From positions 62,001 through 126,000 of the forward strand of contig JALUXC010000023.1 in the NCBI GenBank assembly GCA_027019165.1: a stretch of 64,000 nt of DNA. Direction: 5' to 3'. How positions within the stretch are numbered: position 1 is the first letter of the stretch; every line of letters starts with the position of its first letter. The position numbers were made by a program, and so were the translations under genes. The notes beneath the pieces were generated by a model, which did no database searches, was not told where the DNA came from, and was given only the letters and a program-made list of their open reading frames with translations. The stretch is from Pseudophaeobacter sp. (GTDB taxonomy: Bacteria > Pseudomonadota > Alphaproteobacteria > Rhodobacterales > Rhodobacteraceae). Shown here piece after piece: positions 42,945-51,636 of this stretch.

Positions 42945-44147
42945 ATGGATGCATTCATCTGCGATGCCACCCGGACCCCAATTGGCCGCTACGGCGGTGC
43001 CCTTTCTCAGGTCCGCACTGACGATCTGGCGGCAGCGCCCATTGCCGCGCTGGTTGCGCGCAACCCCGACGTGGATTGGGCCAGCATTGATGACGTGATC
43101 TTTGGTGACGCCAACCAGGCTGGTGAAAGCAACCGCAACGTGGCGCGCATGGCGTCCCTCTTGGCGGGTCTGCCGGTGGATGTGCCCGGCACCACCATCA
43201 ACCGCCTGTGTGCCTCGGGCATGGATGCGGTGGGCATGGCCTCGCGCGGCATCCGTTCGGGCGATTATGACATGGCCATTGCAGGCGGCGTTGAAAGCAT
43301 GAGCCGCGCGCCCTTCGTGATGCCCAAGGCGACCAGTGCCTTCACCCGCGCCAATGCGGTTTACGACACCACCATCGGCTGGCGCTTCGTGAACAAAAAG
43401 ATGCACGAGATGTACGGCACCGATTCCATGCCGCAGACTGCCGATAACGTGGCCGAAGACTATGATATCTCTCGCGAGGATCAGGACGCCTTTGCCGCCC
43501 GCAGCCAGGCCCGCTGGGCCGCCGCGCACGAAGCAGGCGTCTTTGCCGAGGAGATCACCCCGGTCACCATTCCCCAGCGCAAGGGCGATCCGCTGGTCGT
43601 GGACACTGACGAACACCCCCGCCCCGGCACCGATGCGGAAAAGCTGGCGAAACTGAAAGGCGTCAATGGCCCCGACAAGACCGTGACAGCTGGCAATGCG
43701 AGCGGCGTCAACGACGGCGCCGCCGCCATCCTGATGGCAAATGAGGCCGCCGCCGCGAAGAACGGCCTCAAACCCATGGCGCGCATCGTCGGCATGGCCG
43801 CCGCCGGGGTCGAACCCCGCGTGATGGGCATCGGCCCGGTGCCCGCGACGCAAAAACTTCTGGCCCGCACCGGCCTGACCATCGACCAGATGGATGTGAT
43901 CGAGCTGAACGAGGCCTTTGCCTCTCAGGGGCTTGCCACCCTGCGCGCCCTTGGCGTGGCGGATGATGCCCCCCATGTGAACCCCAATGGCGGCGCCATC
44001 GCCATCGGTCACCCGCTTGGCATGTCTGGCGCTCGGCTTGTGCTGACAGCCGCCTATCAGTTGCAACGCACCGGCGGGCGCTATGCGCTGTGCACCATGT
44101 GCGTTGGTGTCGGACAGGGCACCGCCCTGATCCTGGAACGCGTTTAA
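42945..44147 (+). CDS. paaJ: 3-oxoadipyl-CoA / 3-oxo-5,6-dehydrosuberyl-CoA thiolase
   Basis: Thiolase of 400 residues, the final beta-oxidation enzyme of phenylacetate breakdown, giving acetyl-CoA and succinyl-CoA. The nucleophile is in TTINRLCASGMDAVGMASRG (about residue 90), the histidine in NPNGGAIAIGHPLGMSGARLV and the second cysteine in ALCTMCVGVGQGTALILERV. The opening MDAFICDATRTPIGRYGG and length are those of PaaJ/PcaF. It is first in the operon and followed 15 bp later by paaA behind a GGAGGAGA ribosome site. Confidence 0.93.
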   Translation: MDAFICDATRTPIGRYGGALSQVRTDDLAAAPIAALVARNPDVDWASIDDVIFGDANQAGESNRNVARMASLLAGLPVDVPGTTINRLCASGMDAVGMASRGIRSGDYDMAIAGGVESMSRAPFVMPKATSAFTRANAVYDTTIGWRFVNKKMHEMYGTDSMPQTADNVAEDYDISREDQDAFAARSQARWAAAHEAGVFAEEITPVTIPQRKGDPLVVDTDEHPRPGTDAEKLAKLKGVNGPDKTVTAGNASGVNDGAAAILMANEAAAAKNGLKPMARIVGMAAAGVEPRVMGIGPVPATQKLLARTGLTIDQMDVIELNEAFASQGLATLRALGVADDAPHVNPNGGAIAIGHPLGMSGARLVLTAAYQLQRTGGRYALCTMCVGVGQGTALILERV

Positions 44148-44162
44148 CGGAGGAGACGACCC

Positions 44163-45140
44163 ATGTATGCTCAGATGGTAAAATCCGAGGCAACGCAGGA
44201 CGACCCCGAGAAACTGGCCGCCTTTCAGGCGCGCATCGACCGGGGCGAAAAGATCGAGCCGAAGGACTGGATGCCCGAGGGCTACCGCAAGACGCTGATC
44301 CGCCAGATCGGCCAGCACGCGCATTCCGAAATCGTCGGTCAGCTGCCCGAGGGCAACTGGATCACCCGCGCCCCCACGCTGGAGCGCAAGGCGATCCTTC
44401 TGGCCAAGGTGCAGGATGAGGCGGGCCATGGCCTGTATCTGTATTGCGCGGCGGAAACCCTGGGCGTCTCGCGCGATGAGCTGACCGAGATGCTGCTCGA
44501 TGGCCGCATGAAGTATTCGTCGATCTTCAACTACCCGACGCTGAACTGGGCCGATATCGGTGCGGTGGGCTGGCTGGTGGATGGCGCTGCGATCATGAAC
44601 CAGGTGCCGCTGCAGCGGACCTCGTTCGGTCCGTATTCCCGCGCCATGATCCGCGTCTGCAAGGAAGAAAGCTTTCACCAGCGCCAGGGCTATGACGCCA
44701 TCCGCAAGATGGCCGAAGGCACGCCCGAGCAGAAAAAGATGGCGCAGGACGCACTCAACCGCCTGTGGTTCCCGTCGCTGATGATGTTCGGCCCATCCGA
44801 TAAGGACTCGGTCCACTCCGAACAGTCGATGGCCTGGAAGATCAAGATGAACACCAATGACGAGCTACGTCAGAAGTTTGTCGATCAGACCGTGCCGCAG
44901 ATCGAATTCCTCGGCCTTGAGCTGCCCGATCCCGGCATCAAGTGGAACGAAGAGCGCGGCCACTATGACTATACCGATCCCGACTGGTCGGAATTCTTCG
45001 ACGTGATCAAGGGCAACGGCCCCTGCAACACCGACCGTCTGGCCGCGCGCAATAACGCCTGGAAAGACGGTGCATGGGTGCGCGACGGTCTGCTGGCCCA
45101 TGCCCAGAAAAAGGCCGCGCGCAAACACGCCGCCGAATAA
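44163..45140 (+). CDS. paaA: Phenylacetyl-CoA epoxidase catalytic subunit PaaA
   Basis: Diiron oxygenase subunit of 325 residues that epoxidises the ring of phenylacetyl-CoA. Metal-binding segments are visible as [18 protein letters not shown] (E86, H89) and [15 protein letters not shown] (E168/E169, H172). The C-terminus [24 protein letters not shown] is typical. In Phaeobacter and related roseobacters the paa epoxidase also feeds tropodithietic acid synthesis, so the operon may have an antibiotic-related role in addition to catabolism; no tda genes are seen here. Confidence 0.96.
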   Translation: MYAQMVKSEATQDDPEKLAAFQARIDRGEKIEPKDWMPEGYRKTLIRQIGQHAHSEIVGQLPEGNWITRAPTLERKAILLAKVQDEAGHGLYLYCAAETLGVSRDELTEMLLDGRMKYSSIFNYPTLNWADIGAVGWLVDGAAIMNQVPLQRTSFGPYSRAMIRVCKEESFHQRQGYDAIRKMAEGTPEQKKMAQDALNRLWFPSLMMFGPSDKDSVHSEQSMAWKIKMNTNDELRQKFVDQTVPQIEFLGLELPDPGIKWNEERGHYDYTDPDWSEFFDVIKGNGPCNTDRLAARNNAWKDGAWVRDGLLAHAQKKAARKHAAE

Positions 45141-45222
45141 GAGATCCAAGCCTTACCCGCCCCCTGCCGCGTGCGAAATGTGATGCGTGGCAGGGTGGCC
45201 CCTCAGCCAGGAGGAACGACCC

Positions 45223-45507
45223 ATGAAAAACGAATGGCCCCTTTGGGAGATCTTCATCCGCGGCCAGCACGGCATGAGCCACCGCCACGTCGGCTCCTTG
45301 CATGCGCCGGACGCGGAGATGGCGATCAAGAACGCCCGCGACGTCTACACCCGCCGCAACGAAGGCGTGTCGATCTGGGTGGTCGAAGCCAACCACATCG
45401 CGGCCTCCTCCCCCGGCGACAAGGGCCCGCTTTATGAGCCCTCCGAGTCCAAGGTCTACCGTCATCCGACCTTCTTTGACATCCCCGAAGAAGTGGGGGC
45501 GATGTAA
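45223..45507 (+). CDS. paaB: Phenylacetyl-CoA epoxidase subunit PaaB
   Basis: Small subunit of 94 residues linking the catalytic PaaAC pairs. ATG 45223 follows CAGGAGGAACGACCC; an in-frame ATG at 45187 lacks support. The sequence WPLWEIFIRGQHGMSHRHVGSLHAPDAEMAIKNARDVYTRR (in part: HVGSLHAPDAEMAI) and WVVEANHIAASSP are diagnostic of PaaB. The stop overlaps the paaC start (TAATG). Confidence 0.95.
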   Translation: MKNEWPLWEIFIRGQHGMSHRHVGSLHAPDAEMAIKNARDVYTRRNEGVSIWVVEANHIAASSPGDKGPLYEPSESKVYRHPTFFDIPEEVGAM

Positions 45508-46268
45508 TGACCCGTGATGAGGCACTTGCCCAGTTCCTTTTGCGGATGGGCGACAACACCTTGATCCTGGGCCACCGCGTCAGCGAATGGTGCGGCCATG
45601 CCCCGGTTCTGGAGGAAGATATCGCGCTGGCCAATACCGCGCTGGACCTCATTGGCCAGACCCAGATGTGGCTTGGCCTTGCAGGCGAAGTGCAGGGGAT
45701 GGGCAAATCGGCAGATGATCTCGCCTTCCTGCGCGATGTCTGGGATTTCCGCAATCTGCTTCTGGTCGAAGTGCCGAACGGCGACTTTGGCCGCACCCTG
45801 ATGCGCCAGTGCCTGTTCGATGCCTGGCACTCGATCCAGCTGGGGCACCTGATGACATCCAGCGACGAGCGTGTCGCTGCGATTGCCGCCAAGGCCAGCA
45901 AGGAAGTTGCCTACCACCTGGAACGCTCCGCCGATACGGTTGTGGGTCTGGGCGATGGCACCGAGGAAAGCCACCGCCGCATGCAGGAGGCGCTCGACTA
46001 CCTTTGGCCCTATGTGGGCGAGATGTTCCAGTCCGACGAGGTGGATGCCGAGATGGTCAAGGCGGGCATCGCCCCCGATCCAGCGTCCCTGCGCGCCGAT
46101 TTCGATGCGCTGATCACCCGGATCATGGGCGAAGCAACGCTAACCATCCCCGACAGTGCCTTTGGTCACAAGGGCGGGCGCACCGGCAAAATGCACACCG
46201 AGCACCTGGGCCATTTGCTGACGCAGATGCAGTGGCTGCAGCGCGCCTATCCCGGCGCCAAGTGGTAA
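45507..46268 (+). CDS. paaC: Phenylacetyl-CoA epoxidase structural subunit PaaC
   Basis: Ferritin-like subunit of 253 residues that pairs with PaaA and supports it without a working diiron site. Characteristic segments: LRMGDNTLILGHRVSEWCGHAPVLEEDIALANTALDLIGQ (in part), ERSADTVVGLGDGTEESHRRMQ and the C-terminal GGRTGKMHTEHLGHLLTQMQWLQRA. It is translationally coupled to paaB by a one-base overlap. A stem-loop (arms at 46285-46291 and 46299-46305) lies between it and paaD. Confidence 0.95.
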   Translation: MTRDEALAQFLLRMGDNTLILGHRVSEWCGHAPVLEEDIALANTALDLIGQTQMWLGLAGEVQGMGKSADDLAFLRDVWDFRNLLLVEVPNGDFGRTLMRQCLFDAWHSIQLGHLMTSSDERVAAIAAKASKEVAYHLERSADTVVGLGDGTEESHRRMQEALDYLWPYVGEMFQSDEVDAEMVKAGIAPDPASLRADFDALITRIMGEATLTIPDSAFGHKGGRTGKMHTEHLGHLLTQMQWLQRAYPGAKW

Positions 46269-46284
46269 CAGGCACCGGGGGCGC

Positions 46285-46305
46285 AGGCCCCATTGGTTGG
46301 GGCCT
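46285..46305 (+). other. Stem-loop between paaC and paaD
   Basis: Seven-base arms AGGCCCC and GGGGCCT with a seven-base loop in the 110-bp paaC-paaD gap. No T run follows, so an effect on mRNA stability or partial attenuation is more likely than termination. Confidence 0.4.
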
Positions 46306-46378
46306 TGGCCCCTGCCATCGCAGCGAACGGGCACCGCCCGACCAGTTGTGCTGCCGACCTTGAACATGAGGAATCCAC

Positions 46379-46852
46379 ATGAGCCAAACAACAGACAAGC
46401 CAAGCGTGGAGCAGATCTGGGACTGGCTGGACGCCGTGCCTGACCCGGAAATTCCGGTAATCTCGCTGGTGGATCTCGGGATCATCCGCGGTGTCGCCTG
46501 GGAGGGTGATACGCTGGAGGTGGCCGTCACCCCGACCTATTCGGGCTGCCCGGCGACCTCGGTGATCAACATGGATATCGAAACTGCCCTGCGCGACCAC
46601 GGGATCGAGAATATCCGCCTCAAGACCCAGATCGCGCCGCCCTGGACCACCGACTGGATGTCCGAGAAGGGCCGCGCCAAGCTGGAAGACTACGGGATCG
46701 CCCCGCCGCAACCCGCAGGCGGCCCCGAGAAATGCCCGCATTGCGGCAGCAAGAACGTCACATTGGTCAGCCAGTTCGGCTCGACCCCCTGCAAGGCACA
46801 CTGGCGCTGCCAAGACTGCCTCGAACCCTTTGATTATTTCAAGTGCATCTGA
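46379..46852 (+). CDS. paaD: Phenylacetyl-CoA epoxidase maturation protein PaaD
   Basis: Protein of 157 residues needed to assemble the epoxidase iron centres. The N-terminal DUF59/MIP18-like domain has VPDPEIPVISLVDLGIIRGV and YSGCPATSVINMDIE; the C-terminal zinc ribbon has two CxxC pairs (KCPHCGSKNV; WRCQDCLEPFDYFKC). ATG 46379 is preceded by ATGAGGAATCCAC, a good ribosome site. Confidence 0.94.
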   Translation: MSQTTDKPSVEQIWDWLDAVPDPEIPVISLVDLGIIRGVAWEGDTLEVAVTPTYSGCPATSVINMDIETALRDHGIENIRLKTQIAPPWTTDWMSEKGRAKLEDYGIAPPQPAGGPEKCPHCGSKNVTLVSQFGSTPCKAHWRCQDCLEPFDYFKCI

Positions 46853-46862
46853 GGAGACCTCC

Positions 46863-47936
46863 ATGGCGCGCTTCCACGATCTAGAAGTCACCGATGTCCG
46901 CAAGACGATCCGCGATGCGGTTGTCGTTTCCCTGAAGCCCGTCAATGGCGCGGCTGCGGAATTCGATTTCACCCAGGGCCAGTACCTGACTTTCCGCCGC
47001 GATTTCGACGGCGAGGAGCTGCGCCGCAGCTATTCGATCTGCGCGGGCAAGGACGAGGGTATCCTTCAGGTGGGCATCAAGCGCGTCGATGGCGGCGCCT
47101 TTTCGACCTGGGCCAATACCGAGCTGAAAGCCGGTGACACCCTGCAGGCGATGCCGCCGATGGGCAGTTTCTTCACCGCGCTGGATGCGGGGGCCGAAAA
47201 ATCCTACCTCGGCTTTGCCGGTGGATCCGGCATTACCCCGGTGCTGTCGATCCTGAAGACCACGCTGGCGGCAGAGCCGAACTCCACCTTCACGCTGGTC
47301 TATGCCAACAAGGGCGTCAACACGATCATGTTCCGCGAGGAGCTGGAGGATCTGAAGAACCTCTACATGGGGCGTTTCAACGTGATCCATATTCTGGAAA
47401 GCGACGCGCAAGAGATCGATCTGTTCACCGGCCTTGTGACCGAGGAAAAATGCGCCGAGCTGTTCGAACACTGGATCGATATCAAGAACGTGGACACCGC
47501 CTTTATTTGCGGGCCGGAGCCGATGATGCTGGGCATTGCCGCAGCGCTGCGCACCGCGGGCCTCAGCGACGATCAGATCAAGTTCGAGCTTTTTGCCAGC
47601 GCCCAGCCGGGACGCGCAAAACGCAAGGTCAGCGCTGCAGATGCCGCCAGCGGCGCCAATCAGACCTCTGCCGCGATCACCCTGGACGGCGCGACCCAGA
47701 CCATCCAGATGGACAAGGACACCACCATTCTGGACGCGGCGCTGGAGAACGCCATGGATGCGCCTTACGCCTGCAAGGCCGGGGTCTGCTCCACCTGCCG
47801 CTGCAAGGTGCTGGAAGGCGAGGTCGAGATGGTCACCAACCACGCGCTGGAGGATTACGAGGTCGAAAAGGGCTATGTCCTCTCCTGCCAGGCCTATCCG
47901 GTCACCGACAAGGTGGTCGTGGACTACGATCAGTAA
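46863..47936 (+). CDS. paaE: Phenylacetyl-CoA epoxidase reductase PaaE
   Basis: NADPH reductase of 357 residues that passes electrons to PaaA. The ferredoxin-reductase-like half binds FAD (LRRSYSICAG) and nicotinamide (GGSGITPVLSILKTTL; FICGPEPMML). The C-terminal plant-type [2Fe-2S] domain has CKAGVCSTCRCKV and the fourth cysteine in YVLSCQAYP. ATG 46863 follows GAGGAGACCTCC, 10 bp after paaD. A terminator-like hairpin follows the stop. Confidence 0.95.
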   Translation: MARFHDLEVTDVRKTIRDAVVVSLKPVNGAAAEFDFTQGQYLTFRRDFDGEELRRSYSICAGKDEGILQVGIKRVDGGAFSTWANTELKAGDTLQAMPPMGSFFTALDAGAEKSYLGFAGGSGITPVLSILKTTLAAEPNSTFTLVYANKGVNTIMFREELEDLKNLYMGRFNVIHILESDAQEIDLFTGLVTEEKCAELFEHWIDIKNVDTAFICGPEPMMLGIAAALRTAGLSDDQIKFELFASAQPGRAKRKVSAADAASGANQTSAAITLDGATQTIQMDKDTTILDAALENAMDAPYACKAGVCSTCRCKVLEGEVEMVTNHALEDYEVEKGYVLSCQAYPVTDKVVVDYDQ

Positions 47937-47948
47937 CGGATTTCACAG

Positions 47949-47976
47949 CGCGCCCTTCGGGGCGCGTTCTTGTTTT
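47949..47976 (+). terminator. UUCG-loop terminator after paaE
   Basis: Arms CGCGCCC (47949-47955) and GGGCGCG (47960-47966) with a TTCG tetraloop, followed by TTCTTGTTTT. This is the form of an intrinsic terminator, placed between paaE and the PaaA/C-like gene, so read-through would set expression of the last gene. Confidence 0.65.
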
Positions 47977-48017
47977 GCGGCCCGCGGTGCAACGGGCCTA
48001 TTTGAGGGAGGACATCC

Positions 48018-48779
48018 ATGGCCGAGGACATGAGCATTGCAAGCTATCTTGCGCAGGGCGGCAAGCTGACCAACCCATCCAACGTGCCACCGCGCTATCG
48101 CGCCGAGCTGCTCAAGCTGATGGCCACCTTCGTGGACAGCGAGTTGGCCGGCGCGGCCGGCTTTGCCGATATCATCAACGAAGGCCCCGGCATCAAGGCG
48201 CGCATCGCCGCCGCCAAGATCGTTCTGGAGAAAACCGACAACGCCGACAAGGTGCTGCAGATCATGGGAGACTTCGGCGCCGATACCGAGGCCTATGCCG
48301 ATCATCACCCCTGGACCGCCCGGCTGGAGCGCAGCGCCGATATCGGCCAGAGCCGCAGCAAGCACGACATGCGCCTTGCGGTCTTCAACTACCCGCTGGA
48401 AGGCTGGACGGATGCGGTGGTGATGAACCTCTTGATGGGCCGCGCCGTTGTGGTGCAGCTCGGCGAACTCTCCCGCGTGTCCTATCAGCCCCTGGCCGAG
48501 GCGTTTCGGGCCATTTTGCCGATCGAGACGCGCCATGCGGAGCTGGCCGAAGAAGGGTTGGTCCAACTGGTGGAGCAAGGCGAAAAAGCTCAAGCGCAAG
48601 AGGCTGTAGACTACTGGTGGCCGCGTGTTGCCGCCTCTTTCGGGTCCGAGGCTTCGGACAAGTTCGAAGGTCTGGCCGCCATGGGGTTGCGCCACACCCA
48701 GAATGCGGAGCTTCGCAGCCAATGGGAACAGGGCGCGGGTGCAATCCTCAGCAGGCTAAACCTCTCCGCCGCACGCTGA
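48018..48779 (+). CDS. PaaA/PaaC-like protein (phenylacetic acid catabolic family), paralogue
   Basis: Protein of 253 residues similar to the ferritin-like PaaA/PaaC superfamily but distinct from both. The first helix motif reads DSELAGAAGF (E42) where PaaA has DEAGHG, so the first metal-binding histidine is missing; a second ExxH-like motif survives as IETRHAELAEEG (about residue 172). Metal binding is therefore doubtful and a PaaC-like structural or chaperone role is possible. It has its own GGGAGGA ribosome site 82 bp past paaE, after a terminator-like hairpin. Function unknown. Confidence 0.82.
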   Translation: MAEDMSIASYLAQGGKLTNPSNVPPRYRAELLKLMATFVDSELAGAAGFADIINEGPGIKARIAAAKIVLEKTDNADKVLQIMGDFGADTEAYADHHPWTARLERSADIGQSRSKHDMRLAVFNYPLEGWTDAVVMNLLMGRAVVVQLGELSRVSYQPLAEAFRAILPIETRHAELAEEGLVQLVEQGEKAQAQEAVDYWWPRVAASFGSEASDKFEGLAAMGLRHTQNAELRSQWEQGAGAILSRLNLSAAR

Positions 48780-48789
48780 CGCCAACAGA

Positions 48790-48867
48790 GCGGGGGGTCC
48801 CGCCCGGGCTTTGGTGCATCAAAGATGCCTCGCACCCCGCCCGAGCCCGGCGCGCCTGGCGGCGCGC
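48790..48867 (-). repeat. Degenerate modular intergenic repeat, copy G
   Basis: Read on the - strand: palindrome GCGCGCC-GCCA-GGCGCGC, then a GC-rich linker without the GCCCAAC core, small hairpin GCATC-TTT-GATGC, and CCCGGGCGGGACCCCCC. The layout resembles the other copies, but the core is absent, so membership is tentative. Confidence 0.45.
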
Positions 48868-48895
48868 TTTCACCGCCTGCCAGTTCTGTTCCGTT

Positions 48896-48913
48896 TGTTT
48901 CGCGTGCGAAACA
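48896..48913. promoter_or_regulatory. 18-bp palindrome upstream of the class IV aminotransferase gene
   Basis: TGTTTCGC-GT-GCGAAACA, perfect eight-base arms, about 180 bp upstream of the ATG at 49089. It could be an operator for the rightward aminotransferase transcript or a small structural element. I found no clear promoter boxes in the 310-bp gap. Confidence 0.35.
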
Positions 48914-49088
48914 GCCTGCCGAAACCTCTCGTCGCCGCGCTATTGGCAAGCAACGCGCCCGACGCCAGCCTCCGGTCAATTGCCCATAGGCGCCCATTGT
49001 ACAAAAGAGCGCCTTTGAGGCTCTGGACCTTGCCCGGCCAGACTCATAGGGTCCGATCAAGGCGAGACATTTCGAAAGGCCCGGACTC

Positions 49089-49952
49089 ATGGCAGCAGGC
49101 AGCACAATCCACACCTATTTTGGCGGCGCGTGGCAGACCGGCGATGTGCCGATCATGAAGGCCGCAGATCATGCCTCATGGCTGGGATCTTCGATTTTTG
49201 ACGGGGCGCGGCTGTTTGACGGCATGACACCGGATCTGGATCTGCATTGCGCCCGCGCCAATGCATCTGCAACGGCGCTGATGATGCAGCCTACGGTCAC
49301 CGTGGAAGAGATGGTGGAGATCACCCTCGAGGGGCTGAAACGCTTTGCCCCCGGCGCCGCCGTCTACATTCGCCCCATGTACTGGGCGACCGATGGCGAT
49401 GCCACCATGATCGCGCCCGACCCCGAAAGCACACAGTTTGCCCTGTGCCTTGAAGAGATCCCCATGGCCCCGGCCGAGGCCAGCGCCACCCTGACCCGCA
49501 CCCGGTTCCGCCGCCCGGTTCTGGAAAGCGCGGTGGTCAACGCCAAGGCCGGCTGCCTTTACCCCAACAACGCCCGCATGCTGCGCGAGGCGCGCGCCAA
49601 AGGGTTCACCAATGCGCTGGCCCTGGACGCCATGGGCAACGTGGCCGAAACCGCCACCGCGAATATCTTCATGGTGCGCGACGGCGAAGTCTTCACACCG
49701 ATCGCAAATGGCACCTTCCTGGCCGGGATCACCCGCGCCCGCCACATCAAGAACCTCACGGCGGACGGCGTAAAGGTGCACGAGACTGTGCTGACCTTCC
49801 AGGACTTCGAAGAGGCTGACGAGGTCTTCATGTCCGGCAACATGAGCAAGGTCACGCCGGTCACCGCCTTTGACGACCGACAGTACCAGATCGGCCCCAT
49901 GGCCCGCCGCGTACGCGAGATGTATTGGGACTGGGCCGCCACGCATGGATGA
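49089..49952 (+). CDS. Class IV aminotransferase, branched-chain amino acid aminotransferase type
   Basis: PLP enzyme of 287 residues (fold type IV). Motifs: GSSIFDGARLFDG near the N-terminus, YIRPMYWATDG, the PLP lysine in VVNAKAGCLYPNNARMLREA, the phosphate-binding glutamate in GNVAETATANIFMVRDG and the C-terminal FMSGNMSKVTPVTAF. Branched-chain transamination is the family default, but members of this length can act on D-amino acids or other substrates. Its end overlaps the AbrB-type gene start by eight bases. Confidence 0.88.
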   Translation: MAAGSTIHTYFGGAWQTGDVPIMKAADHASWLGSSIFDGARLFDGMTPDLDLHCARANASATALMMQPTVTVEEMVEITLEGLKRFAPGAAVYIRPMYWATDGDATMIAPDPESTQFALCLEEIPMAPAEASATLTRTRFRRPVLESAVVNAKAGCLYPNNARMLREARAKGFTNALALDAMGNVAETATANIFMVRDGEVFTPIANGTFLAGITRARHIKNLTADGVKVHETVLTFQDFEEADEVFMSGNMSKVTPVTAFDDRQYQIGPMARRVREMYWDWAATHG

Positions 49953-51015
49953 GGCGGGGCGCAGCCTTCTGACTCTTGCCGTGGGCGGGGTTGGAGCGCT
50001 GCTCGCCTCGCTGATCCACTTGCCCATGGCCTTGCTCGCGGGGCCTGCCATCGCCGTTTCAGCTGCGGGTCTGTGGGGCGCACCAATGAGTATCGCCCCC
50101 CGCCTGCGCGATGCCGGTTTCCTGATCATGGGCCTCAGCATCGGCTCCATGGTCAATCCCGGAAGTTTCGATGCCATCATGCGCTGGCCTGTAGCCTTTG
50201 GCCTGTTGGCCGTGCTCACGGTGATCACCCCTATCGCAGGCCGCAGTCTTGTGCCGCGCCTTTTGCCCTTCGAGCGGCACGAGTCGTTTCTGGCCTCGGC
50301 TCCTGGCCACCTGAGCCTTGTGATCGCGCTGGCCGATAGCCTGTCCCTGTCGCTGACCCGGCCCGTGGTGCTGGCCTCGATCCGGCTGATGGCGCTGACG
50401 CTTCTGGTCCCATTGGGCGCAGCCGTTGCGGGGATGGAGATCGGGATGGGCCTGCCCCAAAGCTCTGCCATCACGCCCTGGGTCTGGATTGCGGCGCAGA
50501 TCGCCATCGCCGTGGCCCTGTCTCCGATACTGTCCTCAATGCGGCTGCCCGCCCCCACCCTGATTGCAGGGATCACCGTTGCGGCGTGCGCGCACCTTGG
50601 CGGCTGGATCGAGGGCGGGCCGCCCGGATGGGGCGCTCAGGGCGCGCTGATCCTGATGGGAAGCCTGATCGGCACGCGGTTTACTGGCATGACATGGGTC
50701 GAGCTGCGCGACAGCCTGCTGGCAGGCGGCGTGATCGTGCTATTGACCTGCGGGCTGGCGGCAGCAACGGCCGTACCGGCGGCTTATCTGTCGGGCCTGC
50801 CGCTGCTGGATGTGCTGCTGGGGTTCTCTCCCGGCGGGCTGGAGACCATGATCATCCTCGGCGCTGCCCTTGGCGCCGATCCGACCTTTGTAGCCGCCGC
50901 GCATCTCTTTCGCCTCTTGGTGCTGGCGGTGGTGCTGATGCTCTATGCGAGCTATGTCGCCAAACGGATGCGGCGGAAAAGCGATGGACAGGACGTGGCC
51001 CCTCGGGCAGATTGA
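49945..51015 (+). CDS. AbrB family membrane protein (PF05145 type)
   Basis: Integral membrane protein of 356 residues with about ten hydrophobic segments arranged as two similar halves; GFLIMGLSIGSMVNPGSF and LIGTRFTGMTWVELRDSLLAGG occupy equivalent places, and GFSPGGLETMIILGAALGADPTFVAAAHLFR is strongly conserved in the family. Some members were once labelled ammonia monooxygenase-like; the activity is not established and transport is likely. ATG 49945 overlaps the aminotransferase stop, indicating cotranslation. Confidence 0.85.
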   Translation: MDEAGRSLLTLAVGGVGALLASLIHLPMALLAGPAIAVSAAGLWGAPMSIAPRLRDAGFLIMGLSIGSMVNPGSFDAIMRWPVAFGLLAVLTVITPIAGRSLVPRLLPFERHESFLASAPGHLSLVIALADSLSLSLTRPVVLASIRLMALTLLVPLGAAVAGMEIGMGLPQSSAITPWVWIAAQIAIAVALSPILSSMRLPAPTLIAGITVAACAHLGGWIEGGPPGWGAQGALILMGSLIGTRFTGMTWVELRDSLLAGGVIVLLTCGLAAATAVPAAYLSGLPLLDVLLGFSPGGLETMIILGAALGADPTFVAAAHLFRLLVLAVVLMLYASYVAKRMRRKSDGQDVAPRAD

Positions 51016-51036
51016 TCCGGAGTGTGGAGGGACGAA

Positions 51037-51492
51037 ATGCGCAAATTCCTGGTTGTGCTGGATGATAGCCGCGAATGCCTGAACGCCATGCGCTTTGCCG
51101 CCATGCGGGCCGCAAGCACTGGAGGCGGCGTGGCGATCCTGTCGATCATCCCACCAGATGAGTTCAATCACTGGATCGGCGTCGGCGAGGTCATGCGCGA
51201 AGAAGCCCGCGAACGCATCCATGCCCATTTCGAAGTCTTCGCCAAATGGATGCGCGACCGGCAGGGTATCGATCCTGAACTGATCATCCGCGAAGGCGAA
51301 GCTGTGCCCGAGATCCTTGCTCAGATCGACGCGGATCCTGAAATCGGCGTTCTGGTCTTGGGCGCGGGAACCGACCGCAAGGGCCCCGGACCACTGGTGA
51401 ACCAGCTCAGCAAGACCTCCGGCAGCCTGCCTGTACCGATCACCATCGTACCCGGCGATCTGTCCAAGGACCGGCTGGAAGCCATCACCTGA
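51037..51492 (+). CDS. Universal stress protein (UspA family)
   Basis: Cytoplasmic USP-domain protein of 151 residues. Beta-1 begins RKFLVVLDDSRECLNAMRFA and the nucleotide-binding stretch near the C-terminus is VLVLGAGTDRKGPGPLVNQL followed by VPITIVPGDL, compatible with the GX2GX9G ATP-binding pattern in a relaxed form. ATG 51037 follows GTGGAGGGACGAA, 21 bp after the AbrB-type gene, so it probably closes that operon. Confidence 0.88.
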   Translation: MRKFLVVLDDSRECLNAMRFAAMRAASTGGGVAILSIIPPDEFNHWIGVGEVMREEARERIHAHFEVFAKWMRDRQGIDPELIIREGEAVPEILAQIDADPEIGVLVLGAGTDRKGPGPLVNQLSKTSGSLPVPITIVPGDLSKDRLEAIT

Positions 51493-51582
51493 GCGCGGCG
51501 CAACACGCAGGCCACATCGGCCACTGGTCCGCCTGTTCTCCTGCGCAGACGGGCCTTGCGAATTTTAGAACCATTCCAAACC

Positions 51583-51611
51583 TTGACTTGTCTGCGCCCC
51601 GCGCGCATATC
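51583..51611 (+). promoter_or_regulatory. Sigma-70-type promoter upstream of nfu
   Basis: -35 TTGACT (51583-51588), 17-bp spacer, -10-like CATATC (51606-51611), 26 bp before the nfu ATG. The -35 box is close to consensus; the -10 is weaker, as is usual in this group. Confidence 0.5.
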
Positions 51612-51636
51612 TTTCGCAGACACACGGAGGCCTCAG

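Noticed and set aside
42927-44816. Open frame of about 630 codons on the - strand opposite paaJ and paaA
   Set aside because: Same reason: antisense to conserved coding sequence and low-complexity composition.
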